This document shows, piece after piece, positions 1 through 7,894 of a stretch of DNA of 40,313 nucleotides. The notes below the pieces were generated by a model. The model was not told where the DNA came from. It made no database searches and saw nothing but the letters and a program-made list of their open reading frames with translations. Source of the DNA: an uncultured Rhodospirillales bacterium (GTDB lineage: Bacteria > Pseudomonadota > Alphaproteobacteria > Reyranellales > Reyranellaceae); the NCBI GenBank assembly GCA_902825855.1, contig CADECW010000056.1:6438-46750 (forward strand), given 5' to 3'. The first letter of the stretch is position 1; each line of letters begins with the position of its first letter. Position numbers and translations under genes: made by a program.

Positions 1-233
1 TGATGATTGAAGTTGAAGTTGGAGCGGTCGATCTTGGGTTTGTCGAGGCCGACCCAGTACCAGCAGCCGACGACGAGGAAGAAGAACGAGCCGAGGACGA
101 CGCCCGCGATCACGCGCTGCTTGAGCTTGAGGGAGCGCTTGCCGTTCGTGTGTTCCGCATTGAGCGCGTGTTCGCCCTGCGACCGGGCTTGATCGCGTTG
201 ATTGTCCCGATTTTCGAGCCGGTCGTCCTTCAT
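1..233 (-). CDS. N-terminal part of a single-pass membrane protein (runs off the left edge)
   Basis: The minus strand has an ATG at 233 preceded by a strong AGGAGG ribosome site about 7 bases upstream, and stays open to the window edge (77 codons seen). The visible part has a charged, hydrophilic head of about 40 residues, rich in Asn, Gln and Arg, then one clear membrane span (VIAGVVLGSFFFLVVGCWYW, about residues 42-61), then the start of a presumably periplasmic part (VGLDKPKIDRSNFNF). This N-in, C-out topology is common to HlyD-like adaptor and anchor proteins, but too little is visible to assign a family. It is divergent from the AraC regulator at 478, so the two may share a control region at 234-477. 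Confident that it is a gene; function unknown. Confidence 0.6.
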   Translation of the reverse strand, partial: MKDDRLENRDNQRDQARSQGEHALNAEHTNGKRSLKLKQRVIAGVVLGSFFFLVVGCWYWVGLDKPKIDRSNFNFNH

Positions 234-477
234 TCGATTCCTCCTCATGCCGGCCGGACGACCCGCCGCCGAAGCAGTCCAGCTCGCCGTCCTCCGGAAG
301 ACAGGTGAGGAGCCGAACGCGGACAGGCACAGTCGCGCCGGCGCTTTCGGGTGGCCGCGCCGTCGTTCCCCAGTCTCGGGACAACTTGCGCGCCACAGGC
401 TTGCTCCGCATTGACTTCGCCCGTCAGATTCTTGACCCTTGCCGTCACGCGGCACGGCCATTCGCGGAAAACGGCAG

Positions 478-1485
478 ATGCGGGTTCAGATGATCGAGGC
501 CCGGTGGGCCACCTACATCGCGGACGACCTGCGACGCGCCGGGCACGCGCTCGATGGTCCGCTGAAGGACGTCGGATTGTCGCGCACCGACCTCGCCAAC
601 TCCGAAACCAGCATTCCCTATGCCGCCTTCATGGCGCTGATCGAGCGGGCGGCGCAGTTGCTGGCAGAGCCCGCCTATGGCCTGAAGCTCGGCGCCGCGC
701 ACGACGTTCGCGACAACGGCCTGCTGGGTTTCATTGCGCTGAACTCGCCGACCCTCGGCGACGCGCTGGTCAACGTGAAGCGCTATCTCGGCGTCGCCAA
801 CGAGGGCACGCTCGCAGTTCTCGAATCGGCCGGGCCGGTCAGTGCGCTGCGCTTCCGCGACGCCGATCCCTCGCTGCGCAGGCTGCGGCACAATTCCGAG
901 CGGGTGTCGGCGCAGTTCGTGAAGGGCGCGCGGGAACTGACGCAGGCGAAGGCGACCCCGGTGCGCGTCGAGTTCATTCACAGCCGGCCCAACGAGCGTA
1001 TCGACTACGAAGCCATCCTGGGCTGTCCCATCCGCTTCCAGGCCGAATGGGATGCGATCCTGTTTTCGGAGGAGACCCTGCGGCTGCCGGTGCTGGGCGC
1101 CGACAACCGGCTGCTGGCCACGCTGGAGGCCGCCTGCCGCAGGATCATCGGCCCCCGGCCGCCCGATCGCGACATCGTCCATGATGTCCGCGAATACGTC
1201 GTGCATCGGCTGGCCAAGGGCGCCACTCCCTTCGAGGACGTGGCGCGCTATTTCGGGATGAGCAGCAAGACGCTCGAGCGCCGGCTCGGCGAGCGCGACA
1301 CCAGCTATCGCGACCTCGTCGACGGGGTGCGCTGCGACCTCGCCAAGCACTACCTGGCCGACACGAACATGCGCCTGCCGCAGATCGCCTACCTGCTGGG
1401 CTACTCCGAGCCCGGGCCGCTGGTGAGGGCGTTCAGGCGATGGACCGCCATCACGCCCATGCAGTATCGCCAGCAGCATCGATGA
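478..1485 (+). CDS. AraC-family transcriptional regulator, OruR/ArgR-like
   Basis: This is a cytoplasmic DNA-binding regulator of 335 residues. The N-terminal two thirds match the arabinose-binding-type domain (PF12625) of the OruR/VirS group: early residues IPYAAFMALIERAAQLL, then the NGLLGFIALNSPTLGDAL stretch typical of that family. The C-terminal hundred residues are an AraC/XylS HTH: a first helix-turn-helix around EDVARYFGMSSKTLERRLGE and a second around RLPQIAYLLGYSEPGPLVRAFRRW, ending in the usual PMQYRQQHR. A TTG at 439 would extend the frame, but 439-477 has no family-like sequence. ATG 478 or ATG 490 is more likely. The gene is divergent from the membrane protein at the left edge, its likely target. 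The inducer cannot be read from the sequence. Confidence 0.88.
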   Translation: MRVQMIEARWATYIADDLRRAGHALDGPLKDVGLSRTDLANSETSIPYAAFMALIERAAQLLAEPAYGLKLGAAHDVRDNGLLGFIALNSPTLGDALVNVKRYLGVANEGTLAVLESAGPVSALRFRDADPSLRRLRHNSERVSAQFVKGARELTQAKATPVRVEFIHSRPNERIDYEAILGCPIRFQAEWDAILFSEETLRLPVLGADNRLLATLEAACRRIIGPRPPDRDIVHDVREYVVHRLAKGATPFEDVARYFGMSSKTLERRLGERDTSYRDLVDGVRCDLAKHYLADTNMRLPQIAYLLGYSEPGPLVRAFRRWTAITPMQYRQQHR

Positions 1486-1582
1486 TGCCGTGACGGTAGT
1501 GGGTCAGTTCGAATCGGGTATGGATCTTGTCGCGAAAGGAGATGGCCGTGCGGGCGCGGTGGAAAAAGACGAAATGACTGGA

Positions 1583-1622
1583 GCATGATGGGTCCAGCTG
1601 GAATCAGCTGGACCCATCATGC
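1583..1622. terminator. 18-bp perfect hairpin between convergent genes
   Basis: The arms GCATGATGGGTCCAGCTG (1583-1600) and its exact reverse complement (1605-1622) flank a GAAT loop. It lies 97 bases past the AraC stop and 28 bases past the stop of the minus-strand gene ending at 1651, so it could stop transcription from both sides. Neither side has a U-tract, so a classical intrinsic terminator is not proven. A mobile palindrome or protein-binding site is the alternative. Confidence 0.5.
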
Positions 1623-1650
1623 CTCCTGCAACACGCATCTCCGGTGCGCG

Positions 1651-2040
1651 CTAGACCTGTTCTATGGGCATCGAGGCGAGCAGGCGCCACTTGTCGCCGT
1701 ATTGGAAAAGCTCAAACGACAACAATGTCGGACCGTCAACCTTGAGTGGCATTGGGGGAAGGGCGACGGTCCCATCTCCAGTCCTCGAAATGTTCATGGA
1801 ACCTGTACCCTTGGCAAGTTCCTTGGCGCCGTCCAACGCACGCACTTCAAATTCGAGATCGCCCAGTTTGTTGGCGCGGAAAGACGCCAGCAGTTGGATC
1901 TCCATGGCGACCGGAAAGGTCTTCACCTGGATGCTTCCGTGATACACGCCGATAACCAAAAGCTTCCCATTGTCCTCCCGCCGCACCTGGTCGCAGATCA
2001 ATGCGTTCTTTATCGTAAGGCGAGGAGATGCAGAGGCCAT
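1651..2040 (-). CDS. DUF6941-like conserved hypothetical protein, third gene of TA-like operon
   Basis: This is a 129-residue soluble protein without signal peptide or membrane span. Its start, with ICDQVRREDNGKLLVIGVY (residues 15-33), resembles the CDxxRxExNGKxxxIGxY opening that I associate with the DUF6941 family of small beta-rich proteins of unknown role. That family assignment is from memory and was not checked. The rest alternates short hydrophobic strands (VKTFPVAMEIQLLASF, DLEFEVRALDG) and ends at WRLLASMPIEQV. It is the last gene of a minus-strand set, 10 bases after the HTH gene at 2051-2497, with only a weak ribosome site of its own, so co-expression with that gene is likely. A third-partner role is inferred from position only. 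Confidence 0.7.
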   Translation of the reverse strand: MASASPRLTIKNALICDQVRREDNGKLLVIGVYHGSIQVKTFPVAMEIQLLASFRANKLGDLEFEVRALDGAKELAKGTGSMNISRTGDGTVALPPMPLKVDGPTLLSFELFQYGDKWRLLASMPIEQV

Positions 2041-2050
2041 AGTCGTTCAC

Positions 2051-2497
2051 TTAGTGCCAAGTGCTGATCGACATGCTCGGCACGGCCTTGATTTGCGTCG
2101 CGCGGGCAAGCGGGCTGCCGTTGTCGTTTACGGGACTTCCATCGGAATTTTTGGACTGCATGGAGATTGATGGGGTCGAAGTGGCGCTCCTGCCCAGACT
2201 TTTGAATCCCAGATCAAGCTCTGCCGCAGCAACTCCGAGAAGCAGCCGACTGATTGTTTCAAGCGTCCAGTTCCCCGGAGACGCCAAATATCGCGAAATT
2301 TGAGCAGGATCCTTGTGAATGCGATAGGCCAGGTCGGCACGGGTCATCTCGCCGTTGGCCTCTTTGCGAAGAAACTCACTGACTATCAGGTTGTAGATTC
2401 GGTCCTGAAGGCGCGCCTCGAAATATGCCAGGGTGCCGACCGGGATCCTCTCATAGTTGACGATTTCATGCAGGAATGCCGTTGCTGATGTAGTCAT
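2051..2497 (-). CDS. XRE-like HTH protein, probable antitoxin or autoregulator
   Basis: This is a 148-residue protein with a lambda-repressor-type HTH at about residues 33-95: the segment MTRADLAYRIHKDPAQISRY is helix 2, turn, recognition helix, followed by a NWTLETISRLLLGV helix. The C-terminal 45 residues are low-complexity, Ser/Asn-rich and probably disordered, as in many antitoxins that fold on binding a partner. The start at 2497 has an AAGGA site inside the upstream gene, and its first 32 bases overlap that gene's 3' end, a translational-coupling arrangement. I infer that it represses the operon and neutralises the upstream product. An ordinary XRE regulator of another target is possible. 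Confidence 0.75.
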   Translation of the reverse strand: MTTSATAFLHEIVNYERIPVGTLAYFEARLQDRIYNLIVSEFLRKEANGEMTRADLAYRIHKDPAQISRYLASPGNWTLETISRLLLGVAAAELDLGFKSLGRSATSTPSISMQSKNSDGSPVNDNGSPLARATQIKAVPSMSISTWH

Positions 2498-3008
2498 TTA
2501 CGGTGTTTCCTTCATAAGGATCATAGGGCGACGCCACTTGCCTCCACCTGGTCAAACAAATCTGACGCTCCATCTTCCATTCGTCTGCATCGTCGTTCGG
2601 CGGAGTGACTGATGGAAGCAGATCTCTGCGTTCCCAGTTGGTGGCCACAAACAAATCCCTGTCGGCAAAGCACCCGAACACTCGGACGCCAGGATATGGT
2701 TCTCGAACACGGAAATCGAACACTCGCTCTTGCGGCGGATACAATATTGCAACGGCAGCATCCGCTCGCTTCCGAAACGGCTGCAACGCAAGGCTGACGA
2801 CTTGTCCTTCCACAAAACGATCCAGTTCCCGTCGAAGAAACGAACACGCCACTCGATCGTCGTCGTCTCGCCAGGGTCCGCTGATCGCCTGCATCACATC
2901 TCGGTACACATACAATTCGCGCACTACAGGGCCGCCCAGGAGTGGTTGCAGGTGGGTAAGCAGACCGGCCGATCCAGCGTGAGATTGCAGACTCGAACGA
3001 ATTGACAT
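2466..3008 (-). CDS. Hypothetical protein, candidate RelE/HigB-like toxin
   Basis: The frame gives 180 residues from ATG 3008. The central part (YVYRDVMQAISGPW, then LRRELDRFVEG, then VFDFRVREPYPGVRVFGCFA and DLFVATNWERRDLL) alternates helix and strand as RelE/ParE-superfamily and phage Gp49-like toxins do. The VFDFR..GVRVFG strand pair followed by an aromatic-rich strand is the most toxin-like feature. No family was confirmed. The first ~30 residues look unlike the rest, and ATG 3008 has an in-frame stop immediately before it and no clear ribosome site. A GTG about 30 codons in, before RELYVYRD, may be the true start. It overlaps the HTH gene by 32 bases. If it is a toxin, its target cannot be read. 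Confidence 0.6.
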   Translation of the reverse strand: MSIRSSLQSHAGSAGLLTHLQPLLGGPVVRELYVYRDVMQAISGPWRDDDDRVACSFLRRELDRFVEGQVVSLALQPFRKRADAAVAILYPPQERVFDFRVREPYPGVRVFGCFADRDLFVATNWERRDLLPSVTPPNDDADEWKMERQICLTRWRQVASPYDPYEGNTVNDYISNGIPA

Positions 3009-3017
3009 TTATGTCAA
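3002..3017. promoter_or_regulatory. TTGACAT-N2-ATGTCAA palindrome over the operon start
   Basis: Two perfect 7-base arms separated by TT cover the ATG of the candidate toxin gene. The position and dyad symmetry suit an autoregulatory operator bound by the HTH protein of the same operon. On either strand one arm also reads TTGACA, a consensus -35 box, but I see no good -10 at 16-18 bases. Confidence 0.45.
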
Positions 3018-3151
3018 GCGATTGTTTTTCTATACGGTAACTCTCCTTTAGATAGAATTTGGGGTCCGACGCAAGCCTGGTCGCGAAAAGTGGCACCTCG
3101 ACAGGGCAGGGCGCTTTGCTCTCATGACCCGCCCGAACGAGGACCGTCGTC

Positions 3152-3367
3152 ATGCCGATGATTCTCCAGGACGTGAGCTGGGGCGGGCAGATGCGGGTGA
3201 TGGAGACCTACGACAAGCAGAACGGCTGCGACCTGGTCTGCTTCGGCGAGGTGGTTGCGCGCGATCCCTTCCTGCTGATGGGCCGCATGCCCAAGCCCGA
3301 TTTCGCCCTGGCAGCCGGACGATTGCAAGACCTTCCCTTGAGATGTGTCTCTTTCCCGACAAGGTGA
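3152..3367 (+). pseudogene. Orphan gene fragment of unknown family
   Basis: An ATG at 3152 with GAGGA about 10 bases upstream opens a 71-codon frame. The first ~55 residues have convincing coding character (VSWGGQMRVMETYDKQNGC, DLVCFGEVVARDPFLLMG, then RMPKPDF) and strong G/C third positions. From about 3315 the composition and codon pattern change and the frame ends. This suggests the 5' part of a gene joined to unrelated DNA. It lies between the TA-like operon and the phage block, where an integration or deletion junction would be expected. I do not recognise the family; a genuine small protein is the alternative. Confidence 0.35.
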
Positions 3368-3487
3368 CGACCGCAGCGGGTGCAACGATCGTGCGGCCGG
3401 CACGGTATGACCCGCCGCAGGGTTGGAGCGCACCTCGACTGAAGCCTGTTACCGCGACCACGCCGGGCGATACTTGAAAGTTCGATC

Positions 3488-3525
3488 AGGGGTATGACGC
3501 ATGTGTCGAGGGGTATGACGCATGT
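3488..3525. repeat. Tandem 17-base direct repeat, 21-base period, upstream of the phage module
   Basis: AGGGGTATGACGCATGT occurs at 3488-3504 and identically at 3509-3525, with GTCG between. The 21-base period puts both copies on the same helix face. They lie 42 bases before the small terminase start. The rest of 3371-3566 holds no gene that I can support. Best read as a pair of protein-binding sites (operator, or terminase recognition near pac/cos). Confidence 0.5.
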
Positions 3526-3566
3526 ATCGTTGACTCCTGCATGTAGCTCTCCGTTTATATCCTCGG

Positions 3567-4061
3567 GTGAACACGACACCCGCTTCCCCCAAGACCACCC
3601 GCGCCAGGCGCGCCATCCCACCTTCGTCCTACCGGGACGAGTTCGCCGAGCAGGCGCGCAAGCTCTGCCTGCTGCTCGGCGCCGACGACCACGAGCTGGC
3701 GCGCTTCTTCGACGTGCCGCCGACCACGCTGCGGGAGTGGCTGGCCTCGGTCGCTGAATTTGCCGCCGCCGTCCGCACCGGCCGCACGCTGGCCGACGCC
3801 GACGTCGCCGACCGGCTGTGGCGTCGCGCCATCGGCTACAGCCACGGCGCCGTGCGCATCTTCAGCCACCAGGGCAAGGCGCTCGAGGTTGCCTACACCG
3901 AGCACTATCCGCCGGACACCACCGCCTGCCTGTTCTGGCTGAAGAGCCGCCAGCCCGATCGCTGGCGCGAAGGCAGCGAGCGTGACGATCACGCAGCGGC
4001 GCAGCTGCTCGCCTCACTCGATGCAGCCGGAGAAAGGGCGAAGAATGCTCGCCGCGGCTGA
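3567..4061 (+). CDS. Phage terminase small subunit
   Basis: This is a 164-residue DNA-recognition subunit of the packaging motor. After a basic, proline-rich head it has an HTH-like region where CLLLGADDHELARFFDVPPT and TTLREWLASVAEF form the two helices, the typical terminase small-subunit opening (a domain that picks up a clonal helix-turn-helix and then counts helices for ring assembly). RTGRTLADADVADRLWRRA and the later ACLFWLKSRQPDRWRE are very characteristic of this family, the latter usually preceding the C-terminal contact with the large subunit. It starts at GTG 3567 and overlaps the large subunit by 17 bases, so the two are probably coupled. Identification rests on these motifs and on being directly before terL. 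Confidence 0.85.
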   Translation: MNTTPASPKTTRARRAIPPSSYRDEFAEQARKLCLLLGADDHELARFFDVPPTTLREWLASVAEFAAAVRTGRTLADADVADRLWRRAIGYSHGAVRIFSHQGKALEVAYTEHYPPDTTACLFWLKSRQPDRWREGSERDDHAAAQLLASLDAAGERAKNARRG

Positions 4062-5544
4062 TTTCCGTAAGCGCCTGCACGGCGAGATCGGCGCGCTGCG
4101 CTTCGATCCCCTGGGCTACGTCATGTACGCCTTCCCGTGGGGCGCGCCGGGCACGGCTCTCGCCCAGGAGGAAGGACCCGAGCCGTGGCAGCGCGACATC
4201 CTCGAGCAGCTGGGCGAGGGCCTGATCGACAGCGAGGAGGCGGTTCGTGCCGCCGTCGCTTCCGGTCACGGCGTCGGCAAGTCGGCGCTGGTCGCGTGGA
4301 TCGTGCTGTGGGCGCTGTCGACGGTGCGCGACACGCGCGGCATCGTCACCGCCAACACCGAGGGACAGCTCCGCACCAAGACCTGGCCCGAGCTTGCCAA
4401 GTGGTACGGACTCTGCATCAACCGCAGCTGGTTCTCCTATTCGGCGACGGCGCTCGCTTCGACCCTGCCCGGTCACGAGAAGACCTGGCGCGTCGACGCG
4501 ATCACGTGGTCGGAGAACAACATCGAGGCGATCGCCGGCCTGCACAACAAGGGCCGCCGCGCCTTCGCCGTGTTCGACGAGGCCTCGTCGATCCCCGACG
4601 GCATCTGGGAGACCATCGAAGGCGCCCTGACCGACGCCAGGACGGAACTGTTCTGGTGCGTGTTCGGCAATCCGACGCGCAACGCCGGGCGTTTCCGCGA
4701 GTGCTTCACCGGCGGCCGCTTCGCCCATCGCTGGCAGCCGGTCCAGGTCGACTCGCGATCGGTGTCGATGACCAACAAGGCGCAGATCGCCGAGTGGGTG
4801 AAGGACTACGGCGAGGACTCCGACTTCATCCGGGTGCGCGTGCGTGGCGTCTTTCCGCGGGCCGGCGACCTGCAGTTCATCGATGGCGAGCGCGTCGACG
4901 CCGCCATCGCCCGCGAGCTGCCGGACGCCGTGAACGTGCCCTTGGTCATGGGCGTGGACATCGCCCGCCAAGGCAGCGACCAGACGGTCATCCGCTTCCG
5001 CCAGGGCCTCGATGCCCGCTCGATCCCGGCGGTGAAGTTCCGCGTTCCCGACCTGATGCAGGTCGCGAGCCGCGTGCTCGAGCAGGTCGAGCGGCACGGG
5101 CCGACTGCGGTCTTCGTCGACGCGACGGGCATCGGCTGGGGAGTCTTCGATCGCCTGAACCAGCTCGGCTGCGAAGGTCTGGTCGCCGTCGATTTCGGCG
5201 GCAAGGCGGATCGCAGCGACGGCGGCGCGACCGGCGACGCCAAGGCGCTTTACGCCAACAAGCGATCGGAGATGTGGGGCTTCCTCAAGGACTGGTGCAG
5301 GCTGGGATGCTTGCCCGACGACCGCGAGCTGGCCGCCGACCTCACCAACGTCCAGTACGGCTACGACGCCGCCAATGCGCTCCAGCTCGAGCGCAAACAG
5401 GACATGCGCCGCCGCGGGCTCGCTTCGCCCGACGACGGCGACGCGCTCGCGCTCACCTTCGCCTATCCCGTGACCCGGCGGTCGGAGATCGACGTGCGAC
5501 GCCTCGAAGAACTGATCGACGGCCTCAGGCGGAGGATCGTCTGA
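4045..5544 (+). CDS. Phage terminase large subunit (packaging ATPase/nuclease)
   Basis: This 499-residue motor subunit packages the genome and cuts it. The ATPase half has Walker A GHGVGKS (about residues 74-80) and Walker B FAVFDEAS with acidic pair D178-E179. The RNase H-like nuclease half has its three acidic positions visible: D305 in VMGVDIARQG, D359 in VFVDATGIG, and D466 in PDDGDALALTF. All expected catalytic elements are intact, so the gene looks functional. The frame is open from 3982, but ATG 4045 has an AGAAAGGG ribosome site and removes 21 residues unlike the family. Its stop overlaps the portal start (ATG 5544). This is the most secure phage call in the window. Confidence 0.95.
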   Translation: MLAAADFRKRLHGEIGALRFDPLGYVMYAFPWGAPGTALAQEEGPEPWQRDILEQLGEGLIDSEEAVRAAVASGHGVGKSALVAWIVLWALSTVRDTRGIVTANTEGQLRTKTWPELAKWYGLCINRSWFSYSATALASTLPGHEKTWRVDAITWSENNIEAIAGLHNKGRRAFAVFDEASSIPDGIWETIEGALTDARTELFWCVFGNPTRNAGRFRECFTGGRFAHRWQPVQVDSRSVSMTNKAQIAEWVKDYGEDSDFIRVRVRGVFPRAGDLQFIDGERVDAAIARELPDAVNVPLVMGVDIARQGSDQTVIRFRQGLDARSIPAVKFRVPDLMQVASRVLEQVERHGPTAVFVDATGIGWGVFDRLNQLGCEGLVAVDFGGKADRSDGGATGDAKALYANKRSEMWGFLKDWCRLGCLPDDRELAADLTNVQYGYDAANALQLERKQDMRRRGLASPDDGDALALTFAYPVTRRSEIDVRRLEELIDGLRRRIV

Positions 5545-7622
5545 TGCCGCTCGCCGACGACGAATTGATCGCGCTGCTGCGCCAGGAGGAGGAAGCCGCA
5601 TCCGGCTTCCAGGACGCAGCCTTGAGCGCGATCCGCGAGGAGGCGCTCGCCTACTACGATCGCCAGCCGTACGGCGACGAGCAGGAGGGCGCCTCCTCGA
5701 TCGTGACTTCCGAGTTCGCCGACGTGGTCGAGTCGCTGATGCCGGGCCTGATGCGCGTGTTCACCGGGTCCGACGACCTCGCCAAGTTCGTGCCGACGGC
5801 GCCGGGCCAGGAGAAGTGGGCAAAGGAGGCGAGCGAATACGTGCCGCACGTCCTGATGCGCCAGAACGACGGCTTCCGCATCATCTCCGCGCTGCTCAAG
5901 GACGCCCTGATGTACCGCCTGAGCGGCGTCACCGTAGACCTCGAGGACGTCGAGGACAGGCGAAGCGTGCCGGTGCGGAACCTGACGCAGGACGCCGTCG
6001 ACCTGATCGTGGCCGAGGCCGAGGCACAAGGCGCCGAGCTCGCCATGGAGCTGGTGCCCGATCGGCCCGACGCGCCACAGCCGGCGATCGATGGCGTCGC
6101 TGCCGAAATGTCGGCGCCGCCGCCCGGTCAGACTTTCAGCGGCATCGTCACCGTCACGCACAAGCGCAAGCGCGTGGTGGTCGACAGCATCGCACCGGAA
6201 GACATCCGTTTCAGCCCGGCCGCACGCGACGAGGACAAGGCGTCGTTCCTGGGCTTCATCAAGCGCGTCACCTCGTCCGACCTGGTCAAGCTCGGCCTGA
6301 CACAAGAAGAGATCGATGATCTCAATACCGACAACGACCTGTCGGACGAGGCGGCGCAGCGCAACGAGGGCGTCCTCGAGGACGCCGAACGGTCAGGCCC
6401 CCTTGCCGGCGGGCAGGGCGACAGCGAGCGATCCCTGTCGCTGGTCGTGGCCTACATCCGCGCCGACGATGATGGCGACGGCATCTCGGAGCTGCTGCGC
6501 GTCGTCTATGCCCATGGCGGCGGCACGGCAGGCCGCATCGTCGAGCGGCTCGCCTGGTCCGGCCCGGCCTCGATCGCGCTCGCCACGCCCATCCTGATGC
6601 CGCACACCATCGTCGGTCGTTCCCTGTTCGACCAGACGCAGGACCTCCAGCAACTCGGCTCGGTCCTGACGCGCGGCCTGCTCGACAACCTCTACATCGT
6701 CAACCGGCCGCGGCCGGTGATCTCCGATCAGGTCAATCTCGACAGCCTCATCGACTGGGTCCCCGGCTCGCCGATCCGGCTCAAGCCCGGTGCGCGTCCC
6801 GGCGACAACCACGTCGCCTGGCTGCAGGTGCCCAACGTCAGCGGCGCCGTGCTGTCGGCGCTGGAGCACCTTTCGACGGTGCGCGAGAACCGCACCGGCG
6901 TCAGCCGATACAACCAGGGCATGGATGCCGAGAGCCTGAACAAGACCCTGGGCGGGCTCGATCGGATCATGTCGGCGGCGAGCCAGCGCCAGGACCTCAT
7001 TGCGCGAACCTTTGCCGAGACCGCGATCAAGCGCCTCTATCGCCTGATCTATCGCGCCGTCAAACGGGCGGCGACCGGGCCGCTTGCCTACTGGCCGCGC
7101 CTGGGCGGCGCCTTCACCAACTGCGATCCCAGCCAATGGCCCGACGACATGGAACTGTCGGTCGACGTCGCCGGCATCGGCAACCGTGAGCAGGCGATCG
7201 GCCATCTCGCGCTGGTCGGCAGCATGCAGGAAAAGCTGGTCGTCCTGCAGGGCGGCAAGGCGGAAGGTCCGTTCGTCACGGCAGAGAACATCGCCAACGC
7301 GGCGCAGAAGCTCACGGAGATCCTGGGCTACAAGGCGCGGGGCCTGTTCTTCCGGTCGGCCGACGAGGTGGTGAACGACGCCGCGCCGACACCGCCGCCG
7401 GCACAGCCGGCGCCGAGCCCCGAGCTGCTCGCCGCCCAAGCGCAGATCGAGATCCTGCGCGAGGCGGCGGCGGCCGACCTGCAGATCAAGCGTGAGAAGG
7501 CCGAGGCCGACATCGCCATCGCCCGGTTCAAGGCGCGGCAATGGGCGGACATCGAGCGCTTCAAGGCCGGCCTGAAGGCGGGCCTCCAGGCCGAGGTCGA
7601 TAACCAAGGGATTCCATCATGA
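5544..7622 (+). CDS. Phage portal protein, SU10/P22-like
   Basis: This 692-residue protein should form the dodecameric ring at the capsid vertex through which DNA passes. It is large, as in podoviruses such as P22 and SU10. Supporting stretches are SSIVTSEFADVVESLMPGLM near the start, the wing region (ITHKRKR-like VTVTHKRKRVVVDSIAPEDI), YIVNRPRPVISDQVNLDSLI, and NQGMDAESLNKTLGGLDRIM, which recurs in P22-type portals. The C-terminus is a long charged coiled coil (IEILREAAAADLQIKREKAE), matching the P22 barrel region. The start ATG overlaps the terL stop and has GGAGG upstream; the stop overlaps the next ATG. The plus frame is open back to 4137, but that part is only a shadow of terL. Confidence 0.88.
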   Translation: MPLADDELIALLRQEEEAASGFQDAALSAIREEALAYYDRQPYGDEQEGASSIVTSEFADVVESLMPGLMRVFTGSDDLAKFVPTAPGQEKWAKEASEYVPHVLMRQNDGFRIISALLKDALMYRLSGVTVDLEDVEDRRSVPVRNLTQDAVDLIVAEAEAQGAELAMELVPDRPDAPQPAIDGVAAEMSAPPPGQTFSGIVTVTHKRKRVVVDSIAPEDIRFSPAARDEDKASFLGFIKRVTSSDLVKLGLTQEEIDDLNTDNDLSDEAAQRNEGVLEDAERSGPLAGGQGDSERSLSLVVAYIRADDDGDGISELLRVVYAHGGGTAGRIVERLAWSGPASIALATPILMPHTIVGRSLFDQTQDLQQLGSVLTRGLLDNLYIVNRPRPVISDQVNLDSLIDWVPGSPIRLKPGARPGDNHVAWLQVPNVSGAVLSALEHLSTVRENRTGVSRYNQGMDAESLNKTLGGLDRIMSAASQRQDLIARTFAETAIKRLYRLIYRAVKRAATGPLAYWPRLGGAFTNCDPSQWPDDMELSVDVAGIGNREQAIGHLALVGSMQEKLVVLQGGKAEGPFVTAENIANAAQKLTEILGYKARGLFFRSADEVVNDAAPTPPPAQPAPSPELLAAQAQIEILREAAAADLQIKREKAEADIAIARFKARQWADIERFKAGLKAGLQAEVDNQGIPS

Positions 7623-7894
7623 CCAACGGAGACGAGCAGAAATACCGAAGGGCGCGCGAGGTGCTGGCCGATGCCGGCTGGCTGTTCGACGACTTCGTCA
7701 ACAAGGAGATGCGCCGGGTGCTGACCAGCGATCCCGACGACATGACGACACGCGAGATCGCCTACAACCGCGCCCGCGTCGCCACCGAGGTGAAGGCGGC
7801 ACTGACCAGCCTGGTCGACGAGTACGAGGCCAACATCCAGCTGAAAGAGCGTCGTGAACAACTGAAGGAGAGCCTGTATGGCCGCCGAAACTAG
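7619..7894 (+). CDS. Small phage head protein, unknown function
   Basis: This is a 91-residue, helical and strongly charged protein: KYRRAREVLADAGWLFDDFV, then a coiled tail LVDEYEANIQLKERREQLKE. No signal peptide or membrane span. Its ATG overlaps the portal stop (ATGA) and its 3' end overlaps the scaffold gene by 17 bases. Small helical proteins between portal and scaffold occur in SU10-like and related podoviruses, but I cannot assign a role. A conserved genomic position supports that it is real. Confidence 0.75.
   Translation: MTNGDEQKYRRAREVLADAGWLFDDFVNKEMRRVLTSDPDDMTTREIAYNRARVATEVKAALTSLVDEYEANIQLKERREQLKESLYGRRN

Noticed and set aside
1500..1530. tRNA-like GTTCGAATC motif
   Set aside because: No acceptor, D-arm or anticodon stem could be formed around it. 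No tRNA or rRNA was recognised anywhere in the window.
1465..1577. Minus-strand reading past the AraC stop with coding-like codons (FVFFHRARTAISFRDKIHTR)
   Set aside because: It has no start codon that I can support, ends in the AraC gene and shows no family. It may be a small remnant, but one frame of 38 codons is not enough.
4137..5543. A plus-strand frame continuous with the portal protein, which would make a 1,161-residue fusion
   Set aside because: It overlaps the well-supported terminase large subunit in another frame. Its translation is Arg/Gly/Ala-rich low-complexity, typical of the out-of-frame reading of GC-rich DNA. The portal has its own ATG and GGAGG at 5544.
3862..5601. A long minus-strand open frame across the terminase (about 579 codons)
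   Set aside because: It is antisense to the terminase in a GC-rich region, with no family-like motif and no ribosome site. It reflects codon bias.
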